Positions 1 to 8,334 of a stretch of 55,394 nucleotides of DNA are shown one piece after another. Source of the DNA: Caldilineaceae bacterium (GTDB lineage: Bacteria; Chloroflexota; Anaerolineae; Caldilineales; Caldilineaceae); the NCBI GenBank assembly GCA_011523365.1, contig WTGY01000088.1, positions 1 through 55,394 of the forward strand. Reading direction: 5' to 3'. How positions within the stretch are numbered: the first letter of the stretch is position 1; each line of letters opens with the position of its first letter. The notes under the pieces are model-generated. The model saw only the letters and a list, made by a program, of their open reading frames with translations, was not told the DNA's origin and did not search any database. Both the position numbers and the translations under genes were made by a program.

Positions 1-36
1 GGGGCTCCGCCCCCGCAACGCCCCCTCTCCTACAAC
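1..36 (-). repeat. Two-hairpin GC-rich repeat, copy cut by the window edge
   Basis: Read on the minus strand, these bases match 35353-35388 (GTAGGAGAGGGGGCGTTGCG and onward into the GCGGGGGC hairpin) without a visible difference. The rest of the element lies outside the window. It is the third copy of the repeat described at 35353-35421 and 40993-41050. Confidence 0.75.
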
Positions 37-411
37 CTCGCGCCGCAGCGAGTGTGTGGGCAATTCAACCTTGGCGACCCGCGGCGACCAGAACTTCCCC
101 CGCATCATGACACGTCCCGAGTATGTGCAAGCGCAGGCAAAGGCAGGCGAGGCGGCTCCCATATATCTCCAACGTTCACCGCGATGACCATCGAGAGCCC
201 GCTACAGAAATACTGACGGTACACTCCACCCAGGCAGACCGCACACAGTACACACACAGAACATGGCTTAGTAGATACGCTCTCCACTTTTTTTCTTCAC
301 GCTCCCACATCACATCCACTGTCCCCAGATCGGCCTCTCCCTTACTGTCAGCCATATTACAGGCAGGTTCCCCAAAAGCAGGCTGTCCTTTTCCCCAGAC
401 AGCGTGTTCGT
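37..411. other. Gene-free stretch downstream of the XRE regulator
   Basis: No open frame here has codon content or motifs suggesting a gene. A short hairpin (arms GCTGTC 382-387 and GACAGC 398-403) lies just past the stop codon of the minus-strand regulator. It could act as a weak terminator, but no clear U-tract follows it. Confidence 0.4.
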
Positions 412-1305
412 CTACGCGTAAGCACTGCAGGGGAGACTGGGATTCGGCCAGGGCGTCAGCGCCAAGGGACGGTTGCTTCTGTCGGCCAGGTTCTGGAACA
501 CAGCCCCAGTGTCGCGATTCTGGGGCACAAAGGTGGCTAGGTAGAGATCGCCGCATGCGCTCAGGCTGATGTTGGTGAAGACGGTATAGGCCACCGGCCC
601 ATAGATGCCATGCGTGTAGAAATGACTGCGCAGGCGACTGTTATCGTCTTCGACGCGTCTGCGGCTGGCCGCCCATAGCATCTGGAAGTCAGGGTAAGCC
701 GACAGTGTGGTGAAAAGGCTGCGAAAGCGGTTGGTATGACGATATCGCAGTGTCATGACCCGCCACTGACGCATATTTGCCAGAGCAATAGTGTTCCAAC
801 CGGTTCCCAACACGCGGCGTATTGGCGCATCCGGTGCAAGCAGGAGTGAAAGGATATTGACGTTGCCGGCGGAACACCTTGCAGCATTCAACTGAGACCA
901 GTTGAGTTTGTGAAAGTCAAGGACGGCGCGGTTGGCGCCGACCAGATCGCCGAACGAGTCCATGAGGAAAGCGGGAGTACAAAGTGTGCCAAGCGTGCCC
1001 CAAACTTGGGCAAAGACGTCCTGGTGGTTGAGATCGTCGCGCACGATCGCCTCATCAGTGATTTCACTGGCCATGGCGAAGAATTCGCGGCGTTCGAGCG
1101 ATGTAAGTTTGAAGGCCCGCGCCAGGTCCTGTAGCGTCCCTCTATCCAGGCGTACCTGGCTGCCCCGTTCGATTTTGCCCACGATTCTTGTCGTCAGCCC
1201 GGTTTCCTCTGCCAGTTTTTCCTGGCTCCAACTGTTGCCGCTATTGAAATCGATTTGCTCCTTTCGCAGTGCGGCAACGACTTTGCCGAACATTTTCCGT
1301 TCCAC
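412..1305 (-). CDS. XRE-family transcriptional regulator with MmyB-like ligand-binding domain
   Basis: The 297-residue protein has an N-terminal helix-turn-helix (about residues 8-70, with WSQEKLAEETGLTTRIVGKI as the recognition region). A PAS-like C-terminal part (about 105-270) begins PAFLMDSFGDLVGANRAVL, the signature of the MmyB-like ligand-binding domain (PF17765). Members of this family are DNA-binding regulators with a small-molecule-binding domain, usually encoded beside the genes they control. Here the nearest neighbours are divergent: two exported proteins from 1578 onward. A palindrome just upstream (1327-1349) is a plausible autoregulatory operator. Two Met codons (residues 1 and 5) are possible starts. 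The family call is firm; the ligand and target are unknown. Confidence 0.85.
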   Translation of the reverse strand: MERKMFGKVVAALRKEQIDFNSGNSWSQEKLAEETGLTTRIVGKIERGSQVRLDRGTLQDLARAFKLTSLERREFFAMASEITDEAIVRDDLNHQDVFAQVWGTLGTLCTPAFLMDSFGDLVGANRAVLDFHKLNWSQLNAARCSAGNVNILSLLLAPDAPIRRVLGTGWNTIALANMRQWRVMTLRYRHTNRFRSLFTTLSAYPDFQMLWAASRRRVEDDNSRLRSHFYTHGIYGPVAYTVFTNISLSACGDLYLATFVPQNRDTGAVFQNLADRSNRPLALTPWPNPSLPCSAYA

Positions 1306-1326
1306 AGCATCCTCCGCTGTCTACTG

Positions 1327-1349
1327 CCAGATACAACGCTGTAATCTGG
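1327..1349. promoter_or_regulatory. Candidate operator palindrome upstream of the XRE regulator
   Basis: CCAGAT at 1327-1332 and ATCTGG at 1344-1349 form an inverted repeat with inner ACA/TGT symmetry, about 22 bp before the regulator's start codon. Position and symmetry fit binding by a dimeric helix-turn-helix protein. That the regulator binds here is inference. Confidence 0.4.
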
Positions 1350-1577
1350 TATCGCCCTCTAATAAAAATTGTATCACTCTGTACCATGACTTCAAGTGAG
1401 GAATCTCCCAAAATAGAACCTTTAATCTCCCGAAATCGGTACATTGCATGAGGACAAACGCTGTCAACGACAGGCTACACTACTTCGTAGATGATTTCGA
1501 AGGTTCCACATTCCCGCGAAGGATATACACTGTGGACCCCCCTTTCCAAGACAGTCAGTCAGAATGGATGATGCACC

Positions 1578-2249
1578 ATGGTTAAGCAACTCCAGCTCGT
1601 TGGGATCGCGCTGTTTGCCACAGCCTTTGTGCCAATTTCCCAACAGCCGCCGGCAGCATCGGAACAAGCGCTGCCGCCCGATAGGCTCGATGATTGTGCC
1701 GGCGGCTATCTTGACGTTTTGCTCGGCCAGAAGGCTAGCGATCCGACTTTGAGCTCTCTGCCGGGTTACATTGACATTATTGGTGCGGCTTCCAACCTGG
1801 CGGGCGAGACCCTGACAGCCATCTTCTATCTCAGGGAGATTCCTGAAGAGATGGCTGTCAACAGAGAAGGCGTGGAAGACCTGCACATGGAGTACATGCG
1901 GCCTGTCTCAATCGTCGTTGATGGCGGCTCCACCGTCCCAATTGATTCGACCGATTTCACGATTGCCACCTTCCATGCCGCAAGGAGTGACTCGGCAGAC
2001 GCGGCGGCCGCGGTCCTTCCATTTCGGGTTCCTGTTCAGACTATGGTGTGGAACAACAAGCACTCTCCTGGAAAGAATGAAACACACCTTCGCGAGTTGC
2101 CCGTCATTCCGCGCCTGATCGTTTCCCGCGAAGATGACACGCTTACTCTCGTCGGTCGGATTCCAGGAACTGCTGACAGTTCGATAATCTCGTTCTCGAC
2201 GTTCGATGCCCTGCACGGACGGGACGGCGTCTCGTGCCGTCCCGGTTGA
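1578..2249 (+). CDS. Exported protein of unknown function, non-lipidated paralogue
   Basis: The 223-residue protein begins with a hydrophobic signal segment (LVGIALFATAFVPIS). It is paralogous to the next gene: both carry an LPG(Y/F)IDI motif, a shared L(R)(E/D)I...NREG stretch, and a C-terminal LTL-(V/T)G-(R/H)-(I/V)P segment ending near GRD. In the next gene the corresponding signal is AAACVPIS, a lipobox; here the Cys position is Phe (TTT versus TGT, one base apart). This copy is therefore probably secreted or held by an uncleaved signal rather than lipidated. No enzyme motif is visible and I do not recognise the family. Confidence 0.6.
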   Translation: MVKQLQLVGIALFATAFVPISQQPPAASEQALPPDRLDDCAGGYLDVLLGQKASDPTLSSLPGYIDIIGAASNLAGETLTAIFYLREIPEEMAVNREGVEDLHMEYMRPVSIVVDGGSTVPIDSTDFTIATFHAARSDSADAAAAVLPFRVPVQTMVWNNKHSPGKNETHLRELPVIPRLIVSREDDTLTLVGRIPGTADSSIISFSTFDALHGRDGVSCRPG

Positions 2250-2339
2250 TGCGGGCTGTTTTAATCGCCTTCGATGCCCCGAGAAGTGCGATCGAAACTT
2301 AGGTCCGGAGCTCGTCCTGAACACTTCAAAGGCGAGACC

Positions 2340-3245
2340 ATGTTCCAAAGACTTCTGATCGCCGGGACCGTGTTGCTCGCGGCGGCCTGTGTTCCGATTT
2401 CGCCGCATCCTGCAGGGCCGTGTATCTCGGATGAACGAGCTCTGTTGATTGGAGGAACGGTTGAGACAGAGCCTTCAGACGAATTGCCCGGTTTCATTGA
2501 TATTGGCAAAGTGGAATCAGAACTGTACAAGCAGGTGCTGACTGTCGTCCTCCATCTCAGAGACATTTCCGAGAAATTGACCTTCAATCGAGAGGGAATG
2601 AAGAAGAACCGGATAGAGTATTCCTGGATGGTCTTGATTTCCCAAAGTGCCTACGTTGAGCCTTGGGCAGATGAATTTGAGAGGATGACGAGGTTCAAAC
2701 ACCACCTGATGACCGCCCATTTTACGGAGGGTGACGAAGCCGGGGCACCCACTTCAGGCTCTATTACAAGCTATGCGGAATCAGACGTGTGGGCAATTGG
2801 GAGAGAAGAAGGCAGTGAGGAGGAACACTCCTGGTACGCTGAGGCGCTTTGGGAAGCCACGTTAGAAGTCTCGCACGAACTGGTCACGCTGACGATGACA
2901 GGGCATGTCCCTGACGTAGCGAGTGAACATTTTCTCGTAATTGAAACAGAAGACTACTTTCGCGGCCGGGACAGAATCCGTTGCGATTCGGCAAAAGTGT
3001 TGGCACGGCATAGGTCCGAACGGGAGATGGAAATTGCGGCTGCGAAACCTCCCACTACCGGAGCCGAATTGAAAGATCTTGCGATAATACTGGCGAAAAT
3101 GGACAGTTCTGACAATGTGGAAAAATATGCTGCGCGGTTGCGCGAATTCTCAGACTGTTTTCTGAGTAACTTGACTGCAAGAGAGAGAGGGAAGAGGGAT
3201 TGGGCGACAATAACAGCGAGTTTGCCATCACACCTGCCCAGATAA
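2340..3245 (+). CDS. Putative lipoprotein of unknown function, possibly frameshifted at its 3' end
   Basis: The start is placed at ATG 2340 because the protein then opens with a textbook lipoprotein signal (MFQRLLIAGTVLLAAAC, lipid-modified Cys at residue 17). An upstream in-frame ATG at 2274 would bury it. The mature part is hydrophilic, contains the LPGFIDI motif shared with the preceding paralogue, and has no recognisable domain. The last residues (after about 3180) look unlike the rest. A different frame continues with protein-like sequence to 3397, and the switch point falls in an AG-dinucleotide run near 3178-3189. The gene may therefore be about 50 codons longer, with one dinucleotide or single-base shift. 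Confidence 0.65.
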   Translation: MFQRLLIAGTVLLAAACVPISPHPAGPCISDERALLIGGTVETEPSDELPGFIDIGKVESELYKQVLTVVLHLRDISEKLTFNREGMKKNRIEYSWMVLISQSAYVEPWADEFERMTRFKHHLMTAHFTEGDEAGAPTSGSITSYAESDVWAIGREEGSEEEHSWYAEALWEATLEVSHELVTLTMTGHVPDVASEHFLVIETEDYFRGRDRIRCDSAKVLARHRSEREMEIAAAKPPTTGAELKDLAIILAKMDSSDNVEKYAARLREFSDCFLSNLTARERGKRDWATITASLPSHLPR

Positions 3246-3397
3246 CGGCCGTGACACTGTTTCAAGCGGGTGAATTTGCAGTCTTGGGACAGTATGAGCA
3301 AGCGCAGCGAAGTGATAGGGCCGACTCCTCGCCACGCTCAGTGAACATGTACGAACTTCTGGAAGGAGCGTTAGCAGTTTGTCGAGATACCAGATGA
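3200..3397 (+). pseudogene. Probable frameshifted C-terminal part of the preceding lipoprotein
   Basis: This frame reads SEFAITPAQITAVTLFQAGE and continues helically to a stop at 3395-3397. It opens exactly where the upstream gene passes through the short AG repeat. Removing one AG unit or adding one base there would join the two frames into one protein of about 350 residues. It could instead be a chance open frame, since there is no ribosome binding site of its own. Confidence 0.4.
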
Positions 3398-3560
3398 AGC
3401 ACTTAAGGTATGATCAAGTCAGGTCCCCGGATGAGCTCCTTTTTTGAACCCCCAATCGCGTTGAAGTAGAATGTCCCGTACCCGGTGGATGCCCGAGCAT
3501 CTCCAGGCGCGTCGTTTCAGTTTCCCTTCTTGCGCGAGATAGAAAGACAGCGACTCAATC

Positions 3561-5087
3561 GTGCAATCGACGTTGCATGCCACGGCTGCGAAGTCCCAGG
3601 CTTCCTCCCATTCAGACAGAGGGATTTCCCTACCTGACATTCTTGGCGCAGGAATAAGCTACCAGCGATACCTGTGTTTCCTAATTCTGCTAGGATTTGG
3701 GCTGCGCCTGGTCTTGCTGGACCGCTTTCGCTTCCACCAGGATGAAGCGCTCTACAGTTTCTGGGCGCTGAACTTTCTCCACGATGATCCCCAGTTTCTC
3801 GAACATTGGATCGATAAGCCACCGCTGTTTATCTGGCTGCTTGCCTACTGCCTAAAGGCTCTTGGCGCCACGGAGGCCAGCGCGCGGCTACTGAATATCG
3901 GCATAAGCATACTCACGATCCCGGTCGTCGCCGCGATCGCCAAACGGGCATGGACGCCGGCTGCGGGCGTGGTGGCAGCGACCGTTTTCGCTCTGAATCC
4001 GTTTGCAATCAGCTATAGCCCGACGGCGTTCACCGATCCTTTGCTGGTGCTGGCGGGCGTTTGTTCGCTCTTCGCCGCACAGAGTTCGCGCCCTTTTCTG
4101 GCTGGACTTTGCCTGGGCGCAGCGATAATGACCAAACAGCAGGGGGTGTTCTTTGTACCGTTGACGTTGTCCGTTCTGATTGCGGATTCCCCGAGAGCCA
4201 AGGCCATAGCGGCAGCGGGCCTGCGCGTCGCCGGAGGGCTGGCTTTGACTGTTCTGCCGGTCTTGTATTGGGATAGCCTGCGCTGGGCCGTGGCACCATC
4301 GCCCTGGGACCTGGGCGTGCGCAACTATGGAGCGCTTGAGCTGCTTTCGGTGGGGGAGTGGTCGGCCCGCGTTGCGCGTATCGCCGACCTGCTCTGGTAC
4401 CTGACGGCCAGTGATTCCGTCTGGATAGTTCTGACGGCTGCCACTGTGCTGGGGCTGGCCTTTGTGCCGCGGACAGAATTTGCGCGGTCAGAGCGAAATT
4501 CAGTGCTTGTTGTCCTTCTGTGCGGATGGGCCGGCTTGTACCTGGGCATCCACGCCGCTTTCAGCATTCCGGTTTGGGACCGCTATTTCCTGCCGCTCGC
4601 GCCGGCCTTTGCCATTCTTTGCGGAAGGCTGGGAGCGAGGATACTGGCGTTCGATTCCAGCCTGTGGAGACAGATAGTTGTCGGGCTCTGGCTTGTGCTC
4701 TTGCTGCCGGGCGGCGTGCAGGCGGCCAGGGGTGAATTCCCGATAGGGAGCGATCACGGCGCATACGACGGACTGAGGGAGGCATCTGCCTGGATTGACA
4801 GTCACAGTCCGGCGGGGGCAGTCCTGTATCACCAGTCGCTGAGCTGGCACTTTCAATTCTATCTGTATGAGAATCCAAGAGACTACACTTTACGCTGGAT
4901 TGCAAGCCCGGTCGCGCTGGCGGACGATGCCGCGAAGAGGCCGCAGGAAGCCAGGTTCGTTATCGCGCCTGCCTGGCAGCCGTTGAAGAACTTCCATCCT
5001 CAACTGGCCGCCCGCGAGTTGGAGTTGGTGCCGAGGGCCAAAGAAGGGAATTTCACAGTTTACGAACTCATGCCGCGCCGACGTTGA
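3561..5087 (+). CDS. GT39/ArnT-like membrane glycosyltransferase
   Basis: This 508-residue polytopic membrane protein has about ten or more hydrophobic segments. The first extracytoplasmic loop carries FHQDEALY (Asp61-Glu62) and DKPPLF (86-91), the hallmark of dolichyl-/undecaprenyl-phosphate-mannose protein mannosyltransferase-like enzymes (PF13231/PF02366). Such enzymes move a sugar from a lipid-phosphate carrier onto a protein or glycolipid outside the membrane. A basic C-terminal end follows a soluble domain from about residue 400. The reported start is a GTG with no visible Shine-Dalgarno, so the true start may lie further in, before GISYQRYLCFLILL. Substrate unknown. Confidence 0.85.
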   Translation: MQSTLHATAAKSQASSHSDRGISLPDILGAGISYQRYLCFLILLGFGLRLVLLDRFRFHQDEALYSFWALNFLHDDPQFLEHWIDKPPLFIWLLAYCLKALGATEASARLLNIGISILTIPVVAAIAKRAWTPAAGVVAATVFALNPFAISYSPTAFTDPLLVLAGVCSLFAAQSSRPFLAGLCLGAAIMTKQQGVFFVPLTLSVLIADSPRAKAIAAAGLRVAGGLALTVLPVLYWDSLRWAVAPSPWDLGVRNYGALELLSVGEWSARVARIADLLWYLTASDSVWIVLTAATVLGLAFVPRTEFARSERNSVLVVLLCGWAGLYLGIHAAFSIPVWDRYFLPLAPAFAILCGRLGARILAFDSSLWRQIVVGLWLVLLLPGGVQAARGEFPIGSDHGAYDGLREASAWIDSHSPAGAVLYHQSLSWHFQFYLYENPRDYTLRWIASPVALADDAAKRPQEARFVIAPAWQPLKNFHPQLAARELELVPRAKEGNFTVYELMPRRR

Positions 5088-5179
5088 TCCGGTCACCGTC
5101 GACTACAGCCATTATGGACAGCTGGTGGGCTTGGCAGGTGTAGGCACAGTGGTACAATCCTGTTAAGAGGAGAGATTAG

Positions 5180-6145
5180 ATGCCAAGTGACAGAAGCCAT
5201 TCCAATTCTGGCGTCCTTTCCAGGGCGCAGGGCTGCCTGCTCGGCCAGCTGATTGGGGACTCTCTCGGCAGTCTGGTTGAGTTCCAGTCCCCGGGAGAGA
5301 TACTCTTCAACTATCCCGAAGGCGTGCGGGACATGGCAGACGGCGGCACTTGGGACACGCTTGCGGGCCAGCCTACCGATGACTCTGAAATGGCACTCTT
5401 GCTGGCGCGATCGCTCGTATCACATGGGACGTTCGATAAAGAAGAAGCAGAAAAAGCCTACGTGTTCTGGCTTGAGTCCAATCCATTCGACATCGGCAAT
5501 ACAATATTAAGCGGCCTGACCGGACGGCGTAGTCCGGACAGCCAAGCCAACGGGGCAATGATGCGGATTAGCCCGCTGGGAATATTTGGCGCCAACTACA
5601 CGTTGGACCAGGTGGCAGAGTGGGCGCGGCAGGACGCCGCCATCACCCACATCCATCGCGTCTGCCAGGAGGCCAATGCGCTCTTCGCGATGGCGATCGC
5701 GCACGCAGTGCGTACAGGAATTAGTGCAGACAGCCTGTATCGGGAGATCGCTGGATGGGCGGAGGAGATGGGCGTCGACGACAGGTTGAAAGAGGCGATC
5801 ACCGCGGCTGCCAACTCTCCGCCGGAGAATTTCATGCGCTTCCAAGGGTGGGTATTGATCGCCTTCCGCAACGCCCTCTGGCAACTTCTTAACGCAGAAA
5901 GTGTGGAGGAGGGAATCATTGACACGGTCAAGCAGGGAGGTGATACCGACACTAACGCGGCGATCTGCGGGGCGCTCCTTGGCGCTGTTTATGGACGGGA
6001 AGCGGTTCCCAGCCGGTGGATCGAAACGATTCAGAATTGCCGACCGCGGGCAGGGACGCCGGGCGTGCGCAAGCCCAGGCCCGAAGTCTTCTGGCCCGCG
6101 GATGCGCTGGAGCTTGCCGAGCAGTTGGTCTCTCCCGCTGATTGA
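5180..6145 (+). CDS. ADP-ribosylglycohydrolase family protein
   Basis: The 321-residue protein has the ADP-ribosylglycohydrolase (ARH/DraG, PF03747) metal-site motifs: QPTDDSEMA near the N-terminus (Thr66, Asp67, Asp68) and GGDTDTNAAI near the C-terminus (Asp255, Asp257). Enzymes of this family use two Mg ions to remove ADP-ribose from proteins, or act on related N-/O-glycosides. A GAGGAGA ribosome binding site precedes ATG 5180. It is first in a tight three-gene unit with a DUF1907 protein and an enolase-superfamily enzyme. That context suggests a metabolic glycohydrolase role rather than DraG-type nitrogenase regulation; no nif gene is present. Confidence 0.9.
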   Translation: MPSDRSHSNSGVLSRAQGCLLGQLIGDSLGSLVEFQSPGEILFNYPEGVRDMADGGTWDTLAGQPTDDSEMALLLARSLVSHGTFDKEEAEKAYVFWLESNPFDIGNTILSGLTGRRSPDSQANGAMMRISPLGIFGANYTLDQVAEWARQDAAITHIHRVCQEANALFAMAIAHAVRTGISADSLYREIAGWAEEMGVDDRLKEAITAAANSPPENFMRFQGWVLIAFRNALWQLLNAESVEEGIIDTVKQGGDTDTNAAICGALLGAVYGREAVPSRWIETIQNCRPRAGTPGVRKPRPEVFWPADALELAEQLVSPAD

Positions 6146-6189
6146 CTCTTGTCTGAATCGAGACCTTAGGGAAAAGAGGTTGGACAGTT

Positions 6190-7197
6190 ATGACAGACGC
6201 GATGAGCCGAGCGTCGTTGTGGTCACCTTCCCTGGAAGAATTAAAGCAAGTCATTCGGGAAGGATTGCAGGCCAATTACGCCAATGTCGATGTTGAAGTC
6301 GTCGATTGCCCCGACCTGCGGGCTCTAGGATGCGCCAGCCCCGGCTTGAGCGGGTCCACTGCTTTGTTAGAGGTAGGCGGTGAACCGTACGCCCACAATC
6401 CCAGATACCGCCACGTCACCTTCGACATGGCGGAGATGGCGAACGACTGCGGCCAGGCCGAAGGCAGCATCTTTGGCGCGGGCATGGCCTTTCCGGGCGT
6501 GTTGGACGGACACTGCGGCGAGGTGATCGCCACATTGCAGGCGGGAGGGGTCAACAGGTGCAAGGTCGCTCGCGTTGGACCGCAGCAGGAGTGCATTGTT
6601 GAACCCTATGCGTCAACGCGCCACAGCGGACTGTCCAATCTCTTCCTGTCGGAAGGCCGGCCGGGCCCTGTGCTGAAGGTCAGCGTGGAGCGGAGGACCG
6701 GCAACGAGCGATCGTTCACGCAGGCGTTGCGCAAGAGTCTGCAAACCCATCCGGAAATTGGCGGGAAAGGCGCGCCCCCCGGAGCCCGGCAGGTGGGGAT
6801 GGGCGGTGTCTTTGTCATCGAGGCCGGTCAGATACGCTCACACGTCATGCCGGATTACGAGTGCATCGCCCACCGGTACTACGACACGGAAGCCGAGGAA
6901 GTCGTTGCCGATTTTCTTCAGTTCTACGAGCATATGGGGCCCGACCTGCTCTGCTTCGCCGTATTCTGGACGGGGGACCCCACCGGTGGGCGCCTGCACT
7001 TGCGCGACTCGGGGGAACATACGCACTTTTTCCATATGGGTGACCTGAATCAGGCCGGCCACTATCACTACGATGTCAGCCCCGATACCATCCGTTATAC
7101 AGGATACTTCAACGTCGCGGCGGAACTGGTTCGCATCGGCGACATTTATGCGGAACTCGAACGGAAGTCAAAACACACCGACGAGGAGCGGAGATGA
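6190..7197 (+). CDS. DUF1907 / C11orf54-like metal-dependent hydrolase
   Basis: The 335-residue protein matches DUF1907 (PF08925), the family of vertebrate C11orf54, a zinc protein with ester-hydrolase activity in vitro. The C-terminal histidine cluster is visible: GEHTHFF followed by GHYHYDVSPD, supplying the metal ligands. The N-terminal half contains FGAGMAFPG and VGPQQECIVEPY. The stop codon overlaps the next start as ATGA (7194-7197), so translation is probably coupled. Substrate in bacteria is unknown. Family assignment is confident; function is not. Confidence 0.8.
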   Translation: MTDAMSRASLWSPSLEELKQVIREGLQANYANVDVEVVDCPDLRALGCASPGLSGSTALLEVGGEPYAHNPRYRHVTFDMAEMANDCGQAEGSIFGAGMAFPGVLDGHCGEVIATLQAGGVNRCKVARVGPQQECIVEPYASTRHSGLSNLFLSEGRPGPVLKVSVERRTGNERSFTQALRKSLQTHPEIGGKGAPPGARQVGMGGVFVIEAGQIRSHVMPDYECIAHRYYDTEAEEVVADFLQFYEHMGPDLLCFAVFWTGDPTGGRLHLRDSGEHTHFFHMGDLNQAGHYHYDVSPDTIRYTGYFNVAAELVRIGDIYAELERKSKHTDEERR

Positions 7198-8306
7198 AGA
7201 TCACAGAGGTACGGGCGACGGGTCTGCGCGGCGCGACGCCGGAGGGCGGCTGGAGCGAGGAGCTGAAGGAGGAAGACTGCGTCCACACGCTTGTTTTTGT
7301 CGAGACGGACGAAGGCGTAACCGGCTACGGCTCCGTCTTCACCAACGACGGGCTTGTGCTGGCCGCTCTGGAGGTGCTGCGCCCGCTCCTGATCGGTCAG
7401 TCCGCGATCGAACCGGAAAGGGTAAGTGAGTGGCTGCACCAGAACACGTTTTGGATGGGGCGCGGCGGCACCATCACGCACACGATAAGCGGAATTGACA
7501 TCGCCATGTGGGACATTCTGGGCAAGGTCACCGGTCAGCCGGTCAGCCGCCTGCTGGGAGGGCGTTACCGGGAACGGGTCCGGCCTTATGCCTCTCTGCT
7601 TATGGACCAGCCTGCCCCGCTGCGCGACGAACTGCAGATGTGGAAGGAGCAGGGGTTCCGCGCCTTCAAGATGGGGTGGGGGCCTTTCGGCCGCGTCAGT
7701 GACGAACTGGATGAGGAGATCGTGGCCACCGCCCGCGAGGTTGTGGGGGACGACAACCAGTTGATGGTGGACGCCGGCGGCAGCGACGCTCACTGGCAGG
7801 GCCGCTACACGTGGGCGCTGCGTTGTGCCGGCATGCTGGCTGACTACGGCGTGGACTGGTTTGAGGAGCCGCTGCGCCCCGATGACCTGGAAGACTTCAT
7901 CCATCTGCGCCGTAACACGACGGTCCCCATTACCGGCGGCGAGGTCCTGACGCGACGCCAGTCCTTCATTCCCTTTCTACAGCAGGGCGCCTTCGACATC
8001 GTCCAGCCGGATGTCGCCAAGGTCGGCGGCATCAGTGAGGAGCGCCGCATCGGCTGGATGGCGCAAGAGAATGGCGTACGCATGATCCCGCACGGTTGGA
8101 ACACGGCCCTGGGACTGGCGGCCGACCTGCAGCTGGCCTCGGCGCTCGCCGATACCGACCTGGTGGAGTACAAGACCGGCTCGCCCTATATCGATGAAAT
8201 CGTAGCCGGTGGCTGGCAACTGGACGAAGAAGGTATGTTGCCGATTCCCGACGGGCCGGGCCTGGGAATTGAGTTGGACATGGACGCGGTGGCCCGCTAT
8301 TCCTGA
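7194..8306 (+). CDS. Mandelate racemase/muconate lactonizing enzyme-family protein (enolase superfamily)
   Basis: The 370-residue protein has the two-domain enolase-superfamily plan. Metal ligands are Asp193 (MVDAGG), Glu224/225 (WFEEPL) and Glu250 (TGGEVL). A general-base His300 (IPHGWN) pairs with Asp273 (QPDVAKVGG), the Asp-His dyad of the mandelate racemase subgroup, which includes many sugar-acid dehydratases. Lys159 occupies the first position of the usual K-x-K motif, but the third position is Gly (KMG). The reaction is therefore likely a dehydration or one-base abstraction rather than a two-base racemisation; this is inference. The gene overlaps the DUF1907 gene by 4 bp. Confidence 0.9.
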   Translation: MKITEVRATGLRGATPEGGWSEELKEEDCVHTLVFVETDEGVTGYGSVFTNDGLVLAALEVLRPLLIGQSAIEPERVSEWLHQNTFWMGRGGTITHTISGIDIAMWDILGKVTGQPVSRLLGGRYRERVRPYASLLMDQPAPLRDELQMWKEQGFRAFKMGWGPFGRVSDELDEEIVATAREVVGDDNQLMVDAGGSDAHWQGRYTWALRCAGMLADYGVDWFEEPLRPDDLEDFIHLRRNTTVPITGGEVLTRRQSFIPFLQQGAFDIVQPDVAKVGGISEERRIGWMAQENGVRMIPHGWNTALGLAADLQLASALADTDLVEYKTGSPYIDEIVAGGWQLDEEGMLPIPDGPGLGIELDMDAVARYS

Positions 8307-8333
8307 CACCGGGGCCTACCAGGCTACAGGTGT
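8306..8333. terminator. Hairpin between convergent genes, possible bidirectional terminator
   Basis: Nested inverted repeats (ACACC 8306-8310 with GGTGT 8329-8333, inner GCCT 8314-8317 with AGGC 8321-8324) fill the short gap between two convergent genes. No strong T-tract follows on either strand, so its role is tentative. Confidence 0.35.
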
Positions 8334-8334
8334 T

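Noticed and set aside
3419..3640. 73-codon minus-strand open frame overlapping the GT39 start
   Set aside because: No family similarity, no ribosome binding site, and it overlaps a better-supported gene.
5180..6145. DraG-type nitrogenase reactivating glycohydrolase
   Set aside because: No nif or draT gene is near, and the operon partners are carbohydrate-type enzymes.
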